DNA of 17,121 nt from Anaerolineales bacterium (GCA_027019845.1 JALUWE010000091.1:1-17121); one strand, 5' to 3'. Shown: positions 5,941 to 12,437, numbered from the stretch's first letter. A program made the numbers and translations. Notes: generated by a model not told the origin, from the sequence alone.

Positions 5941-7323
5941 GTGAAAATTATGCGCAGAAATTATTTGAAGTGGTTGACGATTGTTGCACCGGCGTTGTTC
6001 GTTGGGAGCGTTTTGTTTGGCAGGCTGCTTCTGGCGCATTCGCCCTTTTCGTGGTGGGACGAGATCGTGACGATCTTGATTGTGGTGGCCGGGGCAGTGG
6101 TGTTCTCTACCGTGGTATTTCGGGTGATTGAGTACCGGGAGTTGGAGATCAAATCGCGCTCGGATCAATTAGCGGCATTGCACGAAGCTGCCCTCACCCT
6201 GACACGTGAGCTTGATTTGGGAATCGTGTTGCAGAAGGTGGTTGATCTGGCCCGGGAGTTATCCGGTGCAAAGTATGGCGCCCTCGGTGTTTTGGATGAG
6301 AATGGGGAACATTTTGGGCAGTTCATCACTTCGGGCGTTTCGTCCTCGCGCAGGATGCGCATTGGGCCGCCCCCCAAAGGGCACGGTTTAATTGGCGAGG
6401 TCATCCATCAGGGGGAATCTCTCCGAGTGAGTGAGATTGAAAGAGACAATCGGTTTTCCGGGTTTCCGAAACATCATCCCTATATGCGAACCTTTATTGG
6501 CGTTCCGATTCGCTTTAAGGAGAAGGTGATCGGAAATCTGTATCTGGCAGACAAACTCGATGCCAAAGGAGAAGTTACCGATTTTTCGGAGCAGGACCAA
6601 CAACTTTTGGAGATGTTTGCCACACAGGCCGCGATCGCGATTAAAAATGCCCAACTATACCGCCAAACACAGCAGCTATCCATCTTGCAAGAGCGCGAGC
6701 GTTTTGGTATGGATTTGCACGATGGGATCATCCAGTCGATCTACGCCATAGGCCTGATGCTGGAGGACACGCAGCACAGATTGGAGGAGGACCTGGAGGC
6801 CGCCCGGCAAGGATTGGCTAAAGCGATCCAGGGCCTCAACGAAGTGATTCGAGACATTCGGAATTACATTTTGGATCTCAGGCCCCAACGTTTTCAGGGC
6901 AGAGACCTGAAAGAGGGGCTAAACGAATTGGCGCGGGATCTGCGTGCCAACTCCTTTTTGGAGGTGAATCTTCACCTCGATGGCGCCGACTCGATTACGT
7001 TATCCCCCGAAAAGACGGTGGAAATTTTGCACATTGTGCAAGAATCTTTATCGAATATCCGTAAACATGCACACGCCACGCGAGTTGATGTTTCTCTATC
7101 CTCCTCTGACGGTTGGATGACTTTAGAGATTTCAGATGATGGGGTCGGATTGACGGAAGAAAAGATTTCCAACGCTAGCGGCAGCGGGTTGCGAAACATG
7201 CGTGAACGTACTCAAATACTGGGGGGGCGCATCCGGTTTGTCAGCCCCGAAGAGGGGGGTACCCGGGTGGTGCTCTCTGTTCCGATCAGCGATTTACAAC
7301 CGGCGGCCCACCAAACAGGATAG
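5941..7323 (+). CDS. Membrane-bound GAF histidine kinase, DosS/DosT-like
   Basis: Sensor kinase of the HisKA_3 class, 460 aa from GTG 5941 (an ATG three codons on, 5950, is equally possible; neither has a Shine-Dalgarno). Two membrane helices (about 9-31 and 41-62) are followed by one GAF domain (75-240), HisKA_3 with ERFGMDLHDGIIQSIYAIGL (phospho-His260), and HATPase_c (355-448) with the N-box IVQESLSNIRKHA, SDDGVGL and GSGLRNMRER. The GAF domain contains KYGALGV, PKGHGLIG and HHPYMRTFIGVPI, closely matching DosS/DosT GAF-A as I remember it. His179 aligns with the DosS heme-ligand His149 and Tyr201 with distal Tyr171 (same 22-residue spacing). The DosS residue Glu87 is Gly116 here, as in DosT. 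Heme binding is inferred, not proven, since related GAF kinases share the HP-M-R-F motif. Likely partner: the divergent regulator at 5058-5717. Confidence 0.92.
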   Translation: MKIMRRNYLKWLTIVAPALFVGSVLFGRLLLAHSPFSWWDEIVTILIVVAGAVVFSTVVFRVIEYRELEIKSRSDQLAALHEAALTLTRELDLGIVLQKVVDLARELSGAKYGALGVLDENGEHFGQFITSGVSSSRRMRIGPPPKGHGLIGEVIHQGESLRVSEIERDNRFSGFPKHHPYMRTFIGVPIRFKEKVIGNLYLADKLDAKGEVTDFSEQDQQLLEMFATQAAIAIKNAQLYRQTQQLSILQERERFGMDLHDGIIQSIYAIGLMLEDTQHRLEEDLEAARQGLAKAIQGLNEVIRDIRNYILDLRPQRFQGRDLKEGLNELARDLRANSFLEVNLHLDGADSITLSPEKTVEILHIVQESLSNIRKHAHATRVDVSLSSSDGWMTLEISDDGVGLTEEKISNASGSGLRNMRERTQILGGRIRFVSPEEGGTRVVLSVPISDLQPAAHQTG

Positions 7324-7324
7324 T

Positions 7325-7345
7325 TGTCCCCGAAAAGGCGGGACA
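7325..7345. other. Small inverted repeat TGTCCC-N9-GGGACA
   Basis: Between the GAF kinase stop and the receiver gene, TGTCCC (7325-7330) and GGGACA (7340-7345) form a 6 bp stem with a nine-nt loop (CGAAAAGGC). The same hexamers recur in the palindrome at 9831-9846. It could be an mRNA hairpin within the operon or a regulator half-site pair in everted orientation; neither can be decided here. Confidence 0.4.
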
Positions 7346-7399
7346 TATGCCCCCTCGGAGAATGTGTGTAAGGTGTTAAACTCGCACAACGGTTTCGTT

Positions 7400-7801
7400 A
7401 TGGGAAAGATCCGCATCCTGATTGCCGATTCACACGAAAACGTCCGCACGCAACTTGTTGCCCGCTTGCAACGCGAGCCTGAATTTGAAATCGTTGGGCA
7501 GGCCGCCAATAGCGGGCAGACTTTGCATTCCGCGCTCGTCGATCATCCGGACATTATTTTGATCGACCCGGTGATGTGGGACGGTTTTGGAATTGCCAAC
7601 CTACGGCATATCATCGCACAGCTCCCGGACACACAAGTGGTTGTTTTAACCGCCTATGCGGATACATCCTTGCGTATGAGCTTGCGGAGAATGGGGGTCA
7701 AGGAAATCCTTACCAAAGGGATCGCCTCAGAAGAACTGGTGGAAATCCTGCGTTCTCTGGGCGCCAAGAAGGTCAATTCGAGCAAGCAGAGACACCCATA
7801 G
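7400..7801 (+). CDS. Receiver-only (single-domain) response regulator
   Basis: 133 aa protein consisting of one receiver domain with no output domain. The start is taken at ATG 7400 because MGKIRILIADSHE matches the first strand of receivers; the frame is open upstream to 7202 but that part overlaps the kinase gene in another frame. Phospho-acceptor Asp56 (IILIDPVMWDGFG), Thr84 (VVVLTAYAD) and Lys106 (EILTKG) are present. Two positions are unusual: the usual acidic pair is Asp10-Ser11 rather than Asp-Asp, and the conserved proline of the DxxMP loop is Trp60. It lies 76 nt behind the GAF kinase on the same strand, so it may be a phosphate sink, a phosphorelay shuttle or a modulator of that kinase. 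No good ribosome binding site is visible. Phosphorylation competence is uncertain. Confidence 0.8.
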   Translation: MGKIRILIADSHENVRTQLVARLQREPEFEIVGQAANSGQTLHSALVDHPDIILIDPVMWDGFGIANLRHIIAQLPDTQVVVLTAYADTSLRMSLRRMGVKEILTKGIASEELVEILRSLGAKKVNSSKQRHP

Positions 7802-7834
7802 ACTCGCAACAACGCACATTCAACAGACCACGGA

Positions 7835-7861
7835 GTGGCGTAAAATGCTGTTTTGCGCCAC
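7835..7861. other. Strong hairpin after the receiver gene
   Basis: GTGGCGTAAAA (7835-7845) pairs with TTTTGCGCCAC (7851-7861), 11 bp including one G-T pair, with the loop TGCTG. It starts 34 nt after the receiver stop. There is no T-tract after the stem on the plus strand, so it is an imperfect terminator candidate or a transcript-end stabiliser. Confidence 0.5.
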
Positions 7862-7891
7862 GGTAAGCGGCTTGGTTGCGCGCGGGAGGGG

Positions 7892-7897
7892 TATAAT
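7892..7897 (+). promoter_or_regulatory. -10 box for the PAS kinase-regulator operon
   Basis: A consensus TATAAT at 7892-7897 predicts transcription starting near 7904, at the AGGAG ribosome binding site (7905-7909) of the kinase gene at 7918. A consensus -35 is lacking; TTGGTT at 7872-7877 is 14 bp away, shorter than usual. This suggests the second two-component pair can be transcribed independently of the first. Confidence 0.5.
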
Positions 7898-7917
7898 CGA
7901 CACCAGGAGAGTTTGAT

Positions 7918-9168
7918 ATGTTACCGTCCTTGTTTTATCCCCGAACACTGGTGGAGAAAATCCGGCTGGTACGGTATATCCTGCCAGTGATTCTGGTTCC
8001 AATCGTGGTGATATACCAGCTTCAGGTAGCTTTTCGGTTGGAACAGGCTTATGGGCACCTTGTACATTACGCGGCTGAGATCGGTTTTTACAGTCTGGTG
8101 GGCCCGGTTGTCACCTGGTTGACGTTGATCTGGGTCGAGCGCAAACTGGCTGAAAAGGAGGCGTTGGAGCGGCAGGTGCGAGCGCGCACCCAGCAACTGG
8201 CCAGCCTGACGGCAGTCTCGCCGGACGCCATCCTCAGCCTCGACCATAAGGGGCGGATTACCTCCTGGAATCAGGGGGCTTCCCGGCTTTTCGGGTACAC
8301 GGCCAGGGAGATTATCGGGCATGAGATCGACGAACTGCTCCCAGATTTCGCCAACCTGGAGAAGAAAATCCGCCAGGGCCGAACGGTGCAGAACCTGGAA
8401 ACATCCGCGATGACCAGCGACGGGCAACTCATCCGGGTGGACCTGACACAGACCTGCCTCAAGGACGATCCGGGTGAACCCCCGGTCAGCTTGCTGATCA
8501 TCCGCGATGTCACCGTGCGCAGCGAACGCGCCGCCATCGTTGAGGAGGAACGCAGCCGCATCGCCCGGGATCTGCACGACAGCGTGGCGCAAACGCTCTA
8601 TTTCCTGGCACTCAAGGCGGACATGACGCGCAACCTGATCACCAGCGACCCGGAACAGGCTGTCCGGAACCTGAAAGAGATCGGAAACGAGGCCCGCGGC
8701 GCCATTCGGGATGTGCGCCGGGCGATTTTTGGCCTCAAACCGCTGGAATGGTCTGAAGGTGGGTTTGTTCCGGCTTTGAAACAATTCGTGAAGGATTTTG
8801 CGGAACAATCCGGGTGGCGCGCCGTGCTGGATATCCCGGAGAACGGTGCAAAAATCCCCCCCAGACTGGAGCCGACCATCTTCCGGCTGGTGCAGGAATC
8901 GCTCAACAACGTTGCCAAACACGCCAATGCCCGTACCGTCCATGTGAGCTTGCATCATCTCGACTCTCCTCCGGGAATTTTGCTGGAGGTGGTGGATGAT
9001 GGGGAGGGTTTTGAAGTTGAGTCGGTGAGGTTGGGTTGGGGGATTAACCAGATGAAAAAACGTTGTATGGCAGCCGGTGGAGATTTGCGTATTGAGAGTT
9101 CGCCAACGGAAGGGACGCGCATCCGCGCGGAGATTCCTTTCAAAATTCTGGACAAAAGAAATGGATAA
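7918..9168 (+). CDS. Membrane-bound PAS histidine kinase, NarL/DegS (HisKA_3) type
   Basis: 416 aa sensor kinase. Two hydrophobic segments (about 18-38 and 53-73) are joined by a short loop, so almost all sensing is cytoplasmic. A charged coiled linker leads to a PAS domain (98-200: SPDAILSLDHKGRITSWNQG, ASRLFGYTAREIIGHEIDEL). HisKA_3 has ERSRIARDLHDSVAQTLYFL with phospho-His220. HATPase_c (about 318-408) has VQESLNNVAKHANA (N-box Glu327, Asn331), VVDDGEGF and WGINQMKKR. The PAS core shows no obvious cofactor residue, so the signal is unknown. The ATG at 7918 has AGGAG eight nt upstream. The stop overlaps the next regulator by 8 nt, a standard cognate pair. It shares class but not sensor domain with the upstream GAF kinase. 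Confidence 0.93.
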   Translation: MLPSLFYPRTLVEKIRLVRYILPVILVPIVVIYQLQVAFRLEQAYGHLVHYAAEIGFYSLVGPVVTWLTLIWVERKLAEKEALERQVRARTQQLASLTAVSPDAILSLDHKGRITSWNQGASRLFGYTAREIIGHEIDELLPDFANLEKKIRQGRTVQNLETSAMTSDGQLIRVDLTQTCLKDDPGEPPVSLLIIRDVTVRSERAAIVEEERSRIARDLHDSVAQTLYFLALKADMTRNLITSDPEQAVRNLKEIGNEARGAIRDVRRAIFGLKPLEWSEGGFVPALKQFVKDFAEQSGWRAVLDIPENGAKIPPRLEPTIFRLVQESLNNVAKHANARTVHVSLHHLDSPPGILLEVVDDGEGFEVESVRLGWGINQMKKRCMAAGGDLRIESSPTEGTRIRAEIPFKILDKRNG

Positions 9169-9829
9169 GATACGAATACTCATCGCGGATGACCATACGG
9201 TTTTACGTCAGGGGATTGCGCAGGTGCTCGAATCGCAACCGGATATGGAAGTGGTGGCGCAAGCGCAAAACGGGCTAGAAGCGCTTCGGTTAGCCCGCAT
9301 TCACCGCCCCACCATCGCGCTGCTGGATATCAACATGCCGGAGATGGACGGGGTGGCAGCTACCCGCAAAATCAGTGCAGAAATTCCCGAAACTCGTATC
9401 GTGATCCTAACTATGTACAGGCTCGACAATCTGGTGTTCGAGGCGATCAAGGCCGGGGCCAACGGCTATTTGCTCAAGGAGGTGGAAATGGAAGACCTGT
9501 TGGCCGCGGTGCGGGCGGTGGCCCGCGGGGAGGCGGTGCTCGACCCGGCTATTGCGAGCAAGGTGCTGGCCGAATTCCGACCTGCCCAGCCGCGAAAGGA
9601 CACCGATGACCTGGGGTTGGCCCCGCGCGACATCCAGATTCTGAGCCTGGTGGCGCAGGGGCTAAGCAACTCGGAAATCGCCGCTCAGCTGTCGATCTCT
9701 GAGAAAACAGTCCGTAACCGCCTCTCCCTGGTGTTCAAGCAGCTTCATTTGAAGAACCGCACGGAGGCTGCACTTTACGCTATCCGTAAAGGTCTGGTGG
9801 ATGGGGAGTCTGAGGGAGGGGAGAGCTGA
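9161..9829 (+). CDS. NarL-family response regulator
   Basis: 222 aa DNA-binding regulator. The receiver (1-120) has Asp10-Asp11, phospho-acceptor Asp56 (IALLDINMPEMDG), Thr84 and Lys106. The LuxR-type helix-turn-helix is about 150-212, with the recognition helix SISEKTVRNRLSLVFKQL. Start at ATG 9161, which overlaps the kinase 3' end by 8 nt, supports translational coupling; a longer frame from 9077 lies wholly inside the kinase gene and is rejected. The EKTVRN core of the recognition helix is shared with the DevR-like regulator at 5058-5717, so the two may recognise related operators. The stop codon TGA is part of an inverted repeat (9827-9882) that contains a Dev-box-like palindrome upstream of the cupredoxin gene, a plausible target. 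Confidence 0.93.
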   Translation: MDKIRILIADDHTVLRQGIAQVLESQPDMEVVAQAQNGLEALRLARIHRPTIALLDINMPEMDGVAATRKISAEIPETRIVILTMYRLDNLVFEAIKAGANGYLLKEVEMEDLLAAVRAVARGEAVLDPAIASKVLAEFRPAQPRKDTDDLGLAPRDIQILSLVAQGLSNSEIAAQLSISEKTVRNRLSLVFKQLHLKNRTEAALYAIRKGLVDGESEGGES

Positions 9830-9882
9830 TCGGGACATCTGTCCCGGTAGAGGTGGGAAAATCGAAACAAATGTCCCGATCA
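9827..9882. promoter_or_regulatory. Nested inverted repeats with Dev-box-like palindrome
   Basis: Outer perfect 12 bp repeat: TGATCGGGACAT (9827-9838) and ATGTCCCGATCA (9871-9882). Inside the left side, CGGGACATCTGTCCCG (9831-9846) is a two-arm 7 bp palindrome with the GGGAC-N4-GTCCC architecture of the mycobacterial Dev box (TTSGGGACTWWAGTCCCSAA, as recalled; about 14 of 20 positions match). The distal GTCCC half-site at 9873 gives a third copy. It lies between the NarL-type regulator and the cupredoxin gene. Either an operator or an RNA hairpin after the regulator gene; no T-tract follows. Confidence 0.5.
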
Positions 9883-9907
9883 GTGAGTACAAATAACACT
9901 ACCCGAA

Positions 9908-9963
9908 TATCTCCAGGTTTTATATCCTAAATAAAACTTCGATAGATATGAAACCTGGAGGTG
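9908..9963 (+). promoter_or_regulatory. Long leader hairpin sequestering the cupredoxin ribosome binding site
   Basis: CTCCAGGTTT (9911-9920) is the exact complement of AAACCTGGAG (9951-9960). Pairing continues inward (ATATC 9922-9926 with GATAT 9945-9949 across one G-T pair) and outward (9908-9910 with 9961-9963, two G-U pairs and one A-U), giving up to 19 pairs around an 18 nt loop. The arm 9957-9963 is the Shine-Dalgarno GGAGGTG, four nt before ATG 9968, so the folded RNA would hide it. Requires that transcription starts before 9908. Confidence 0.6.
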
Positions 9964-9967
9964 AATT

Positions 9968-10534
9968 ATGAAAAAAATGATTTTGTTTTTCCTGATGGGG
10001 CTTGCGGCAGTTTTGCTTGCTGCCTGCCAGACGGCTTCTGCAAAGAGCGATACCGTTGACTTAACTATCGAGATGAGCGAGTTCGCTTATTCTCCCGATA
10101 CGATTGAACTGAAGGTAGGCCAGGAAGTGACCCTGCGTGTCGTCAATGTCGGCGCGCTGGAACACGAATTGATGATCGGGCGCGAGGTGGTGACCACAGA
10201 CAGCGGCGCTCCCCGCATGTTCAGGGAGGACTTTTTCGAGGGTCGCGAGCCTGTGATCATGGCAAGCGAGAACGAGGCTGAACACGCGGATACGAACAGC
10301 GAGCAGGGCAATGACCATGACGAAGAGGGCAATGACCATGATCAGGAGGGTGAAAGCGAGCACGGCAATACCCACGGCTTCATGGTCTCTGTGCCCGGCA
10401 ACAGCCAGCAAGAGGTCACCCTCACCTTCACCGTCACGGAAGATATGGTGGGTGAGTGGCAAATGGGCTGTTTTGTAGACGGTGGCTCGCACTACGCAGC
10501 AGGAATGGTTGGAAAAGTCGTTGTTACTCCCTGA
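9968..10534 (+). CDS. Exported cupredoxin lipoprotein with His/Asp-rich loop
   Basis: 188 aa lipoprotein of the plastocyanin/azurin-like (cupredoxin) superfamily. The signal peptide MKKMILFFLMGLAAVLLAAC ends in a lipobox with Cys20 as lipidation site, so the protein is anchored on the outer face of the membrane. The cupredoxin fold spans about 28-188. The type 1 copper ligands can be picked out as His66 (ALEHELMIG), Cys168, His175 and Met180 (GCFVDGGSHYAAGM). Between the halves, residues 100-136 form an acidic loop with five histidines (106, 117, 124, 132, 136) and a small repeat (GNDHDEE, GNDHDQE). This could bind extra Cu, Ni or Zn. Strong GGAGGTG four nt before the ATG, hidden in a hairpin. 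Followed by a clear terminator, so probably monocistronic. Electron transfer or copper handling is inferred. Confidence 0.87.
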   Translation: MKKMILFFLMGLAAVLLAACQTASAKSDTVDLTIEMSEFAYSPDTIELKVGQEVTLRVVNVGALEHELMIGREVVTTDSGAPRMFREDFFEGREPVIMASENEAEHADTNSEQGNDHDEEGNDHDQEGESEHGNTHGFMVSVPGNSQQEVTLTFTVTEDMVGEWQMGCFVDGGSHYAAGMVGKVVVTP

Positions 10535-10553
10535 CTTTTCTTCTCTCTCACAC

Positions 10554-10580
10554 AAACGGGGCGGCATAGCCGCCCTGTTT
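10554..10580 (+). terminator. Rho-independent terminator of the cupredoxin gene
   Basis: GGGCGGC (10559-10565), loop ATA, GCCGCCC (10569-10575), extended outward by AAAC (10554-10557) with GTTT (10577-10580) around a G-T pair: 12 pairs in all. The distal arm supplies the T-run (TGTTTTGG). It starts 20 nt after the stop codon. Confidence 0.88.
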
Positions 10581-10658
10581 TGGTTTGCCACACCTGGATG
10601 GAAGTTGTTTTCTAACAATACCGCGCAGAGTCGCAAAGGTATGGATAGCGTTTGCGTG

Positions 10659-10664
10659 TATAAT
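10659..10664 (+). promoter_or_regulatory. -10 box upstream of repeat copy 3
   Basis: A consensus TATAAT at 10659-10664 follows GCGTTTGCGTG. No clear -35 is seen. The predicted start (about 10671) coincides with the left boundary of repeat copy 3, so the repeat would form most of a ~200 nt leader of the rhomboid gene. Confidence 0.45.
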
Positions 10665-10669
10665 ACATC

Positions 10670-10826
10670 TCATTGATAGGACTTACGCACTTGAAAAGTC
10701 GCACCCAGACCTCACAGGTCTCAAAGCGCATGGAGATGCCCGGATGCAATCCGTTTTGGGTAAAATCTTCCTGCATCGTGTGGTAGTAGACCTGTGAGGT
10801 CTCAACTGCGTAAGTACTGTCATTGA
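10670..10826 (-). repeat. MITE-like palindromic repeat, copy 3 (inverted)
   Basis: 157 bp, the same length as copy 1 and nearly identical to its reverse complement. Bounded by TCATTGA at 10670-10676 and 10820-10826. Terminal inverted repeats are TAGGACTTACGCACTTGA and, read from the other end, CAGTACTTACGCAGTTGA (15 of 18). Subterminal GACCTCACAGGTC and GACCTGTGAGGTC arms are kept. Confidence 0.88.
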
Positions 10827-10868
10827 TGGCTTGCAAAAACTCGAACGTAGAACGCTACGGAGCCAGGC

Positions 10869-11561
10869 ATGATTCCTATTCGAGATACTATCCGTTCTTA
10901 CCATTTCCCCATCGTCAACTGGTTGCTGATCGGGGTGAACACACTGGTTTTTTTGTTTGAAGCGCAATTGGGGCCGGCCGAATTGGAACGATTTCTGCAA
11001 ACCTGGGGGCTGATCCCGGCACGCCTGCTACACGACCCTGGCTTGGCCTGGATCACCATTTTCAGCAGCATGTTTTTGCATGGCGGCTGGTTTCATTTTT
11101 TGAGTAATATGTGGTTTTTGTATATTTTTGGGGATAACGTGGAAGATCGGATGGGTTCCTGGCGGTACTTATTCTTTTACCTTGCCAGTGGCGTGGCTGC
11201 GGCGTTATTGCAGACCTTTGTCTTGCCGGACAGCACGCTGCCCACGATCGGCGCCAGCGGTGCCATCGCGGGGGTGTTGGGCGCGTATGTGCTCTTTTTC
11301 CCTACTGCTAACGTGACAACCCTGGTGTTCGTCTTCTTTTTTGTTACGTTTGTCGATATTCCCGCCTTGCTTTATCTGGGATTCTGGTTTGTTTCACAAT
11401 TCTTTTCGGGGCTGGCATCCCTGGCCGGGCAAAGCGCAGGGGGTGTGGCCTGGTGGGCGCATATAGGCGGGTTCGTTTTTGGCTGGGCAACCGGCCGTTT
11501 GTTCGCCTACCGCCATCCGTCCTATTATCGCTGGTATCCCGATGAATACTGGCCGTGGTAG
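10869..11561 (+). CDS. Rhomboid-family intramembrane serine protease
   Basis: 230 aa polytopic membrane protease cleaving substrates within or near the bilayer. Six hydrophobic segments are visible. The catalytic dyad is Ser130 in GASGAIAGVLGAY (128-140) and His198 in WWAHIGGFVFGWATG. The helix-2 signature HGGWFHFLSNMW (71-82) supplies His76 and Asn80, the oxyanion-side residues. The loop GDNVEDRMGSWRYLFFYLASG matches the L1-TM3 region of bacterial rhomboids. The hydrophilic C-terminal tail is short and rich in Tyr and Trp (YYRWYPDEYWPW). The ATG at 10869 has GGAG six nt upstream. It is followed after 27 nt by a second membrane-linked protease gene, probably co-transcribed. Substrates are unknown. 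Confidence 0.93.
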   Translation: MIPIRDTIRSYHFPIVNWLLIGVNTLVFLFEAQLGPAELERFLQTWGLIPARLLHDPGLAWITIFSSMFLHGGWFHFLSNMWFLYIFGDNVEDRMGSWRYLFFYLASGVAAALLQTFVLPDSTLPTIGASGAIAGVLGAYVLFFPTANVTTLVFVFFFVTFVDIPALLYLGFWFVSQFFSGLASLAGQSAGGVAWWAHIGGFVFGWATGRLFAYRHPSYYRWYPDEYWPW

Positions 11562-11588
11562 TTATTAACGCAATTGGAGGATTTGCCA

Positions 11589-12428
11589 ATGTCGCTTCTG
11601 GATTTCTTCTGGTTTTTTCTGATCTTGTCATCGCTGCAACCTGTCGTCCGGCAGCGTATGTTGGAGGCGGCTCGCGTGCGATTGTTACGCAAGATCGAAG
11701 AAGAACGCAGTTCGCGGGTGATTGCCCTGATCCATAGGCAGGAAACCCTGGCGTTTTTGGGCTTCCCTGTGGCGCGCTATATTGACATCAATGATTCCGA
11801 GCAAATTTTGCGGGCGATCAAGATGACATCTCCAGAGATTCCAATCGACCTGATTCTTCACACCCCCGGCGGGTTGGTGCTGGCTGCCGAACAAATCGCC
11901 CACGCGCTGAGCAAGCATCCCGCCAAAGTGACCGTGTTCGTTCCCCATTACGCCATGTCGGGCGGCACCATGCTGGCGCTGGCCGCGGACGAAATCGTGA
12001 TGGACGAAAACGCGGTGCTGGGGCCGGTGGACCCGCAATTGGGCCAATATCCCGCGGCCTCGATCCTGAGAGTGTTGGAGCAAAAAGACCCCAACGAGAT
12101 CGACGATCAAACCCTGATCCTGGCCGATGTCTCCCGGAAAGCCATCCGGCAGGTCAAAAGCACGGTACAGCGGCTGCTTACCCCGCGCCACGGCGAGCAG
12201 AAAGCCGCCCGGCTGGCCGAGACGCTGGCAACCGGTACGTGGACTCACGATTACCCCATCACGGTCGAGGAAGCGCGGCAACTCGGGTTGAACGTCAGCA
12301 CTGAGATGCCCGAACAAATTTACATGCTGATGAATCTGTATCCCCAAACCGCCCAGCGGCGCCCCTCCGTGCAGTACATCCCTATGCCGTATACGCCCCG
12401 TGAACGCAAACAAAACGACAAAAGCTAA
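11589..12428 (+). CDS. SDH-family Clp-fold membrane-anchored serine protease
   Basis: 279 aa protein of the serine dehydrogenase proteinase/SppA-like group (ClpP/crotonase fold). The N-terminus (MSLLDFFWFFLILSSLQPVV) is a membrane anchor followed by a basic, probably cytoplasmic helix (21-43). The protease core shows ILHTPGGLVLAAEQIAHAL (89-107), FVPHYAMSGGTMLALAADEI with the likely nucleophile Ser124, and MDENAVLGPVDPQLGQYP. The start is set at ATG 11589 because GGAGG (11576-11580) is eight nt upstream; a TTG at 11574 would overlap that site. Downstream of the rhomboid gene by 27 nt, suggesting a two-protease membrane quality-control unit. The stop is 9 nt from the stop of the convergent HD-GYP gene, with no terminator between. 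Confidence 0.88.
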   Translation: MSLLDFFWFFLILSSLQPVVRQRMLEAARVRLLRKIEEERSSRVIALIHRQETLAFLGFPVARYIDINDSEQILRAIKMTSPEIPIDLILHTPGGLVLAAEQIAHALSKHPAKVTVFVPHYAMSGGTMLALAADEIVMDENAVLGPVDPQLGQYPAASILRVLEQKDPNEIDDQTLILADVSRKAIRQVKSTVQRLLTPRHGEQKAARLAETLATGTWTHDYPITVEEARQLGLNVSTEMPEQIYMLMNLYPQTAQRRPSVQYIPMPYTPRERKQNDKS

Positions 12429-12437
12429 CCCTGCCCC

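Noticed and set aside
7202..7399. N-terminal extension of the receiver protein overlapping the GAF kinase gene
   Set aside because: The extension translates kinase codons in another frame and is unlike receiver proteins; the family match starts at ATG 7400.
9077..9160. Upstream start for the second NarL regulator
   Set aside because: It lies within the kinase coding region; the receiver begins at MDKIRIL, encoded from 9161.
7921..9183. 420-codon minus-strand frame opposite the PAS kinase
   Set aside because: Antisense shadow; the plus strand carries a complete kinase with all motifs, while the antisense product has no domain.
9827..9882. Ordinary terminator for the second regulator
   Set aside because: The inverted repeat has a 32 nt loop and no T-tract after either arm, so it does not fit a Rho-independent terminator well.
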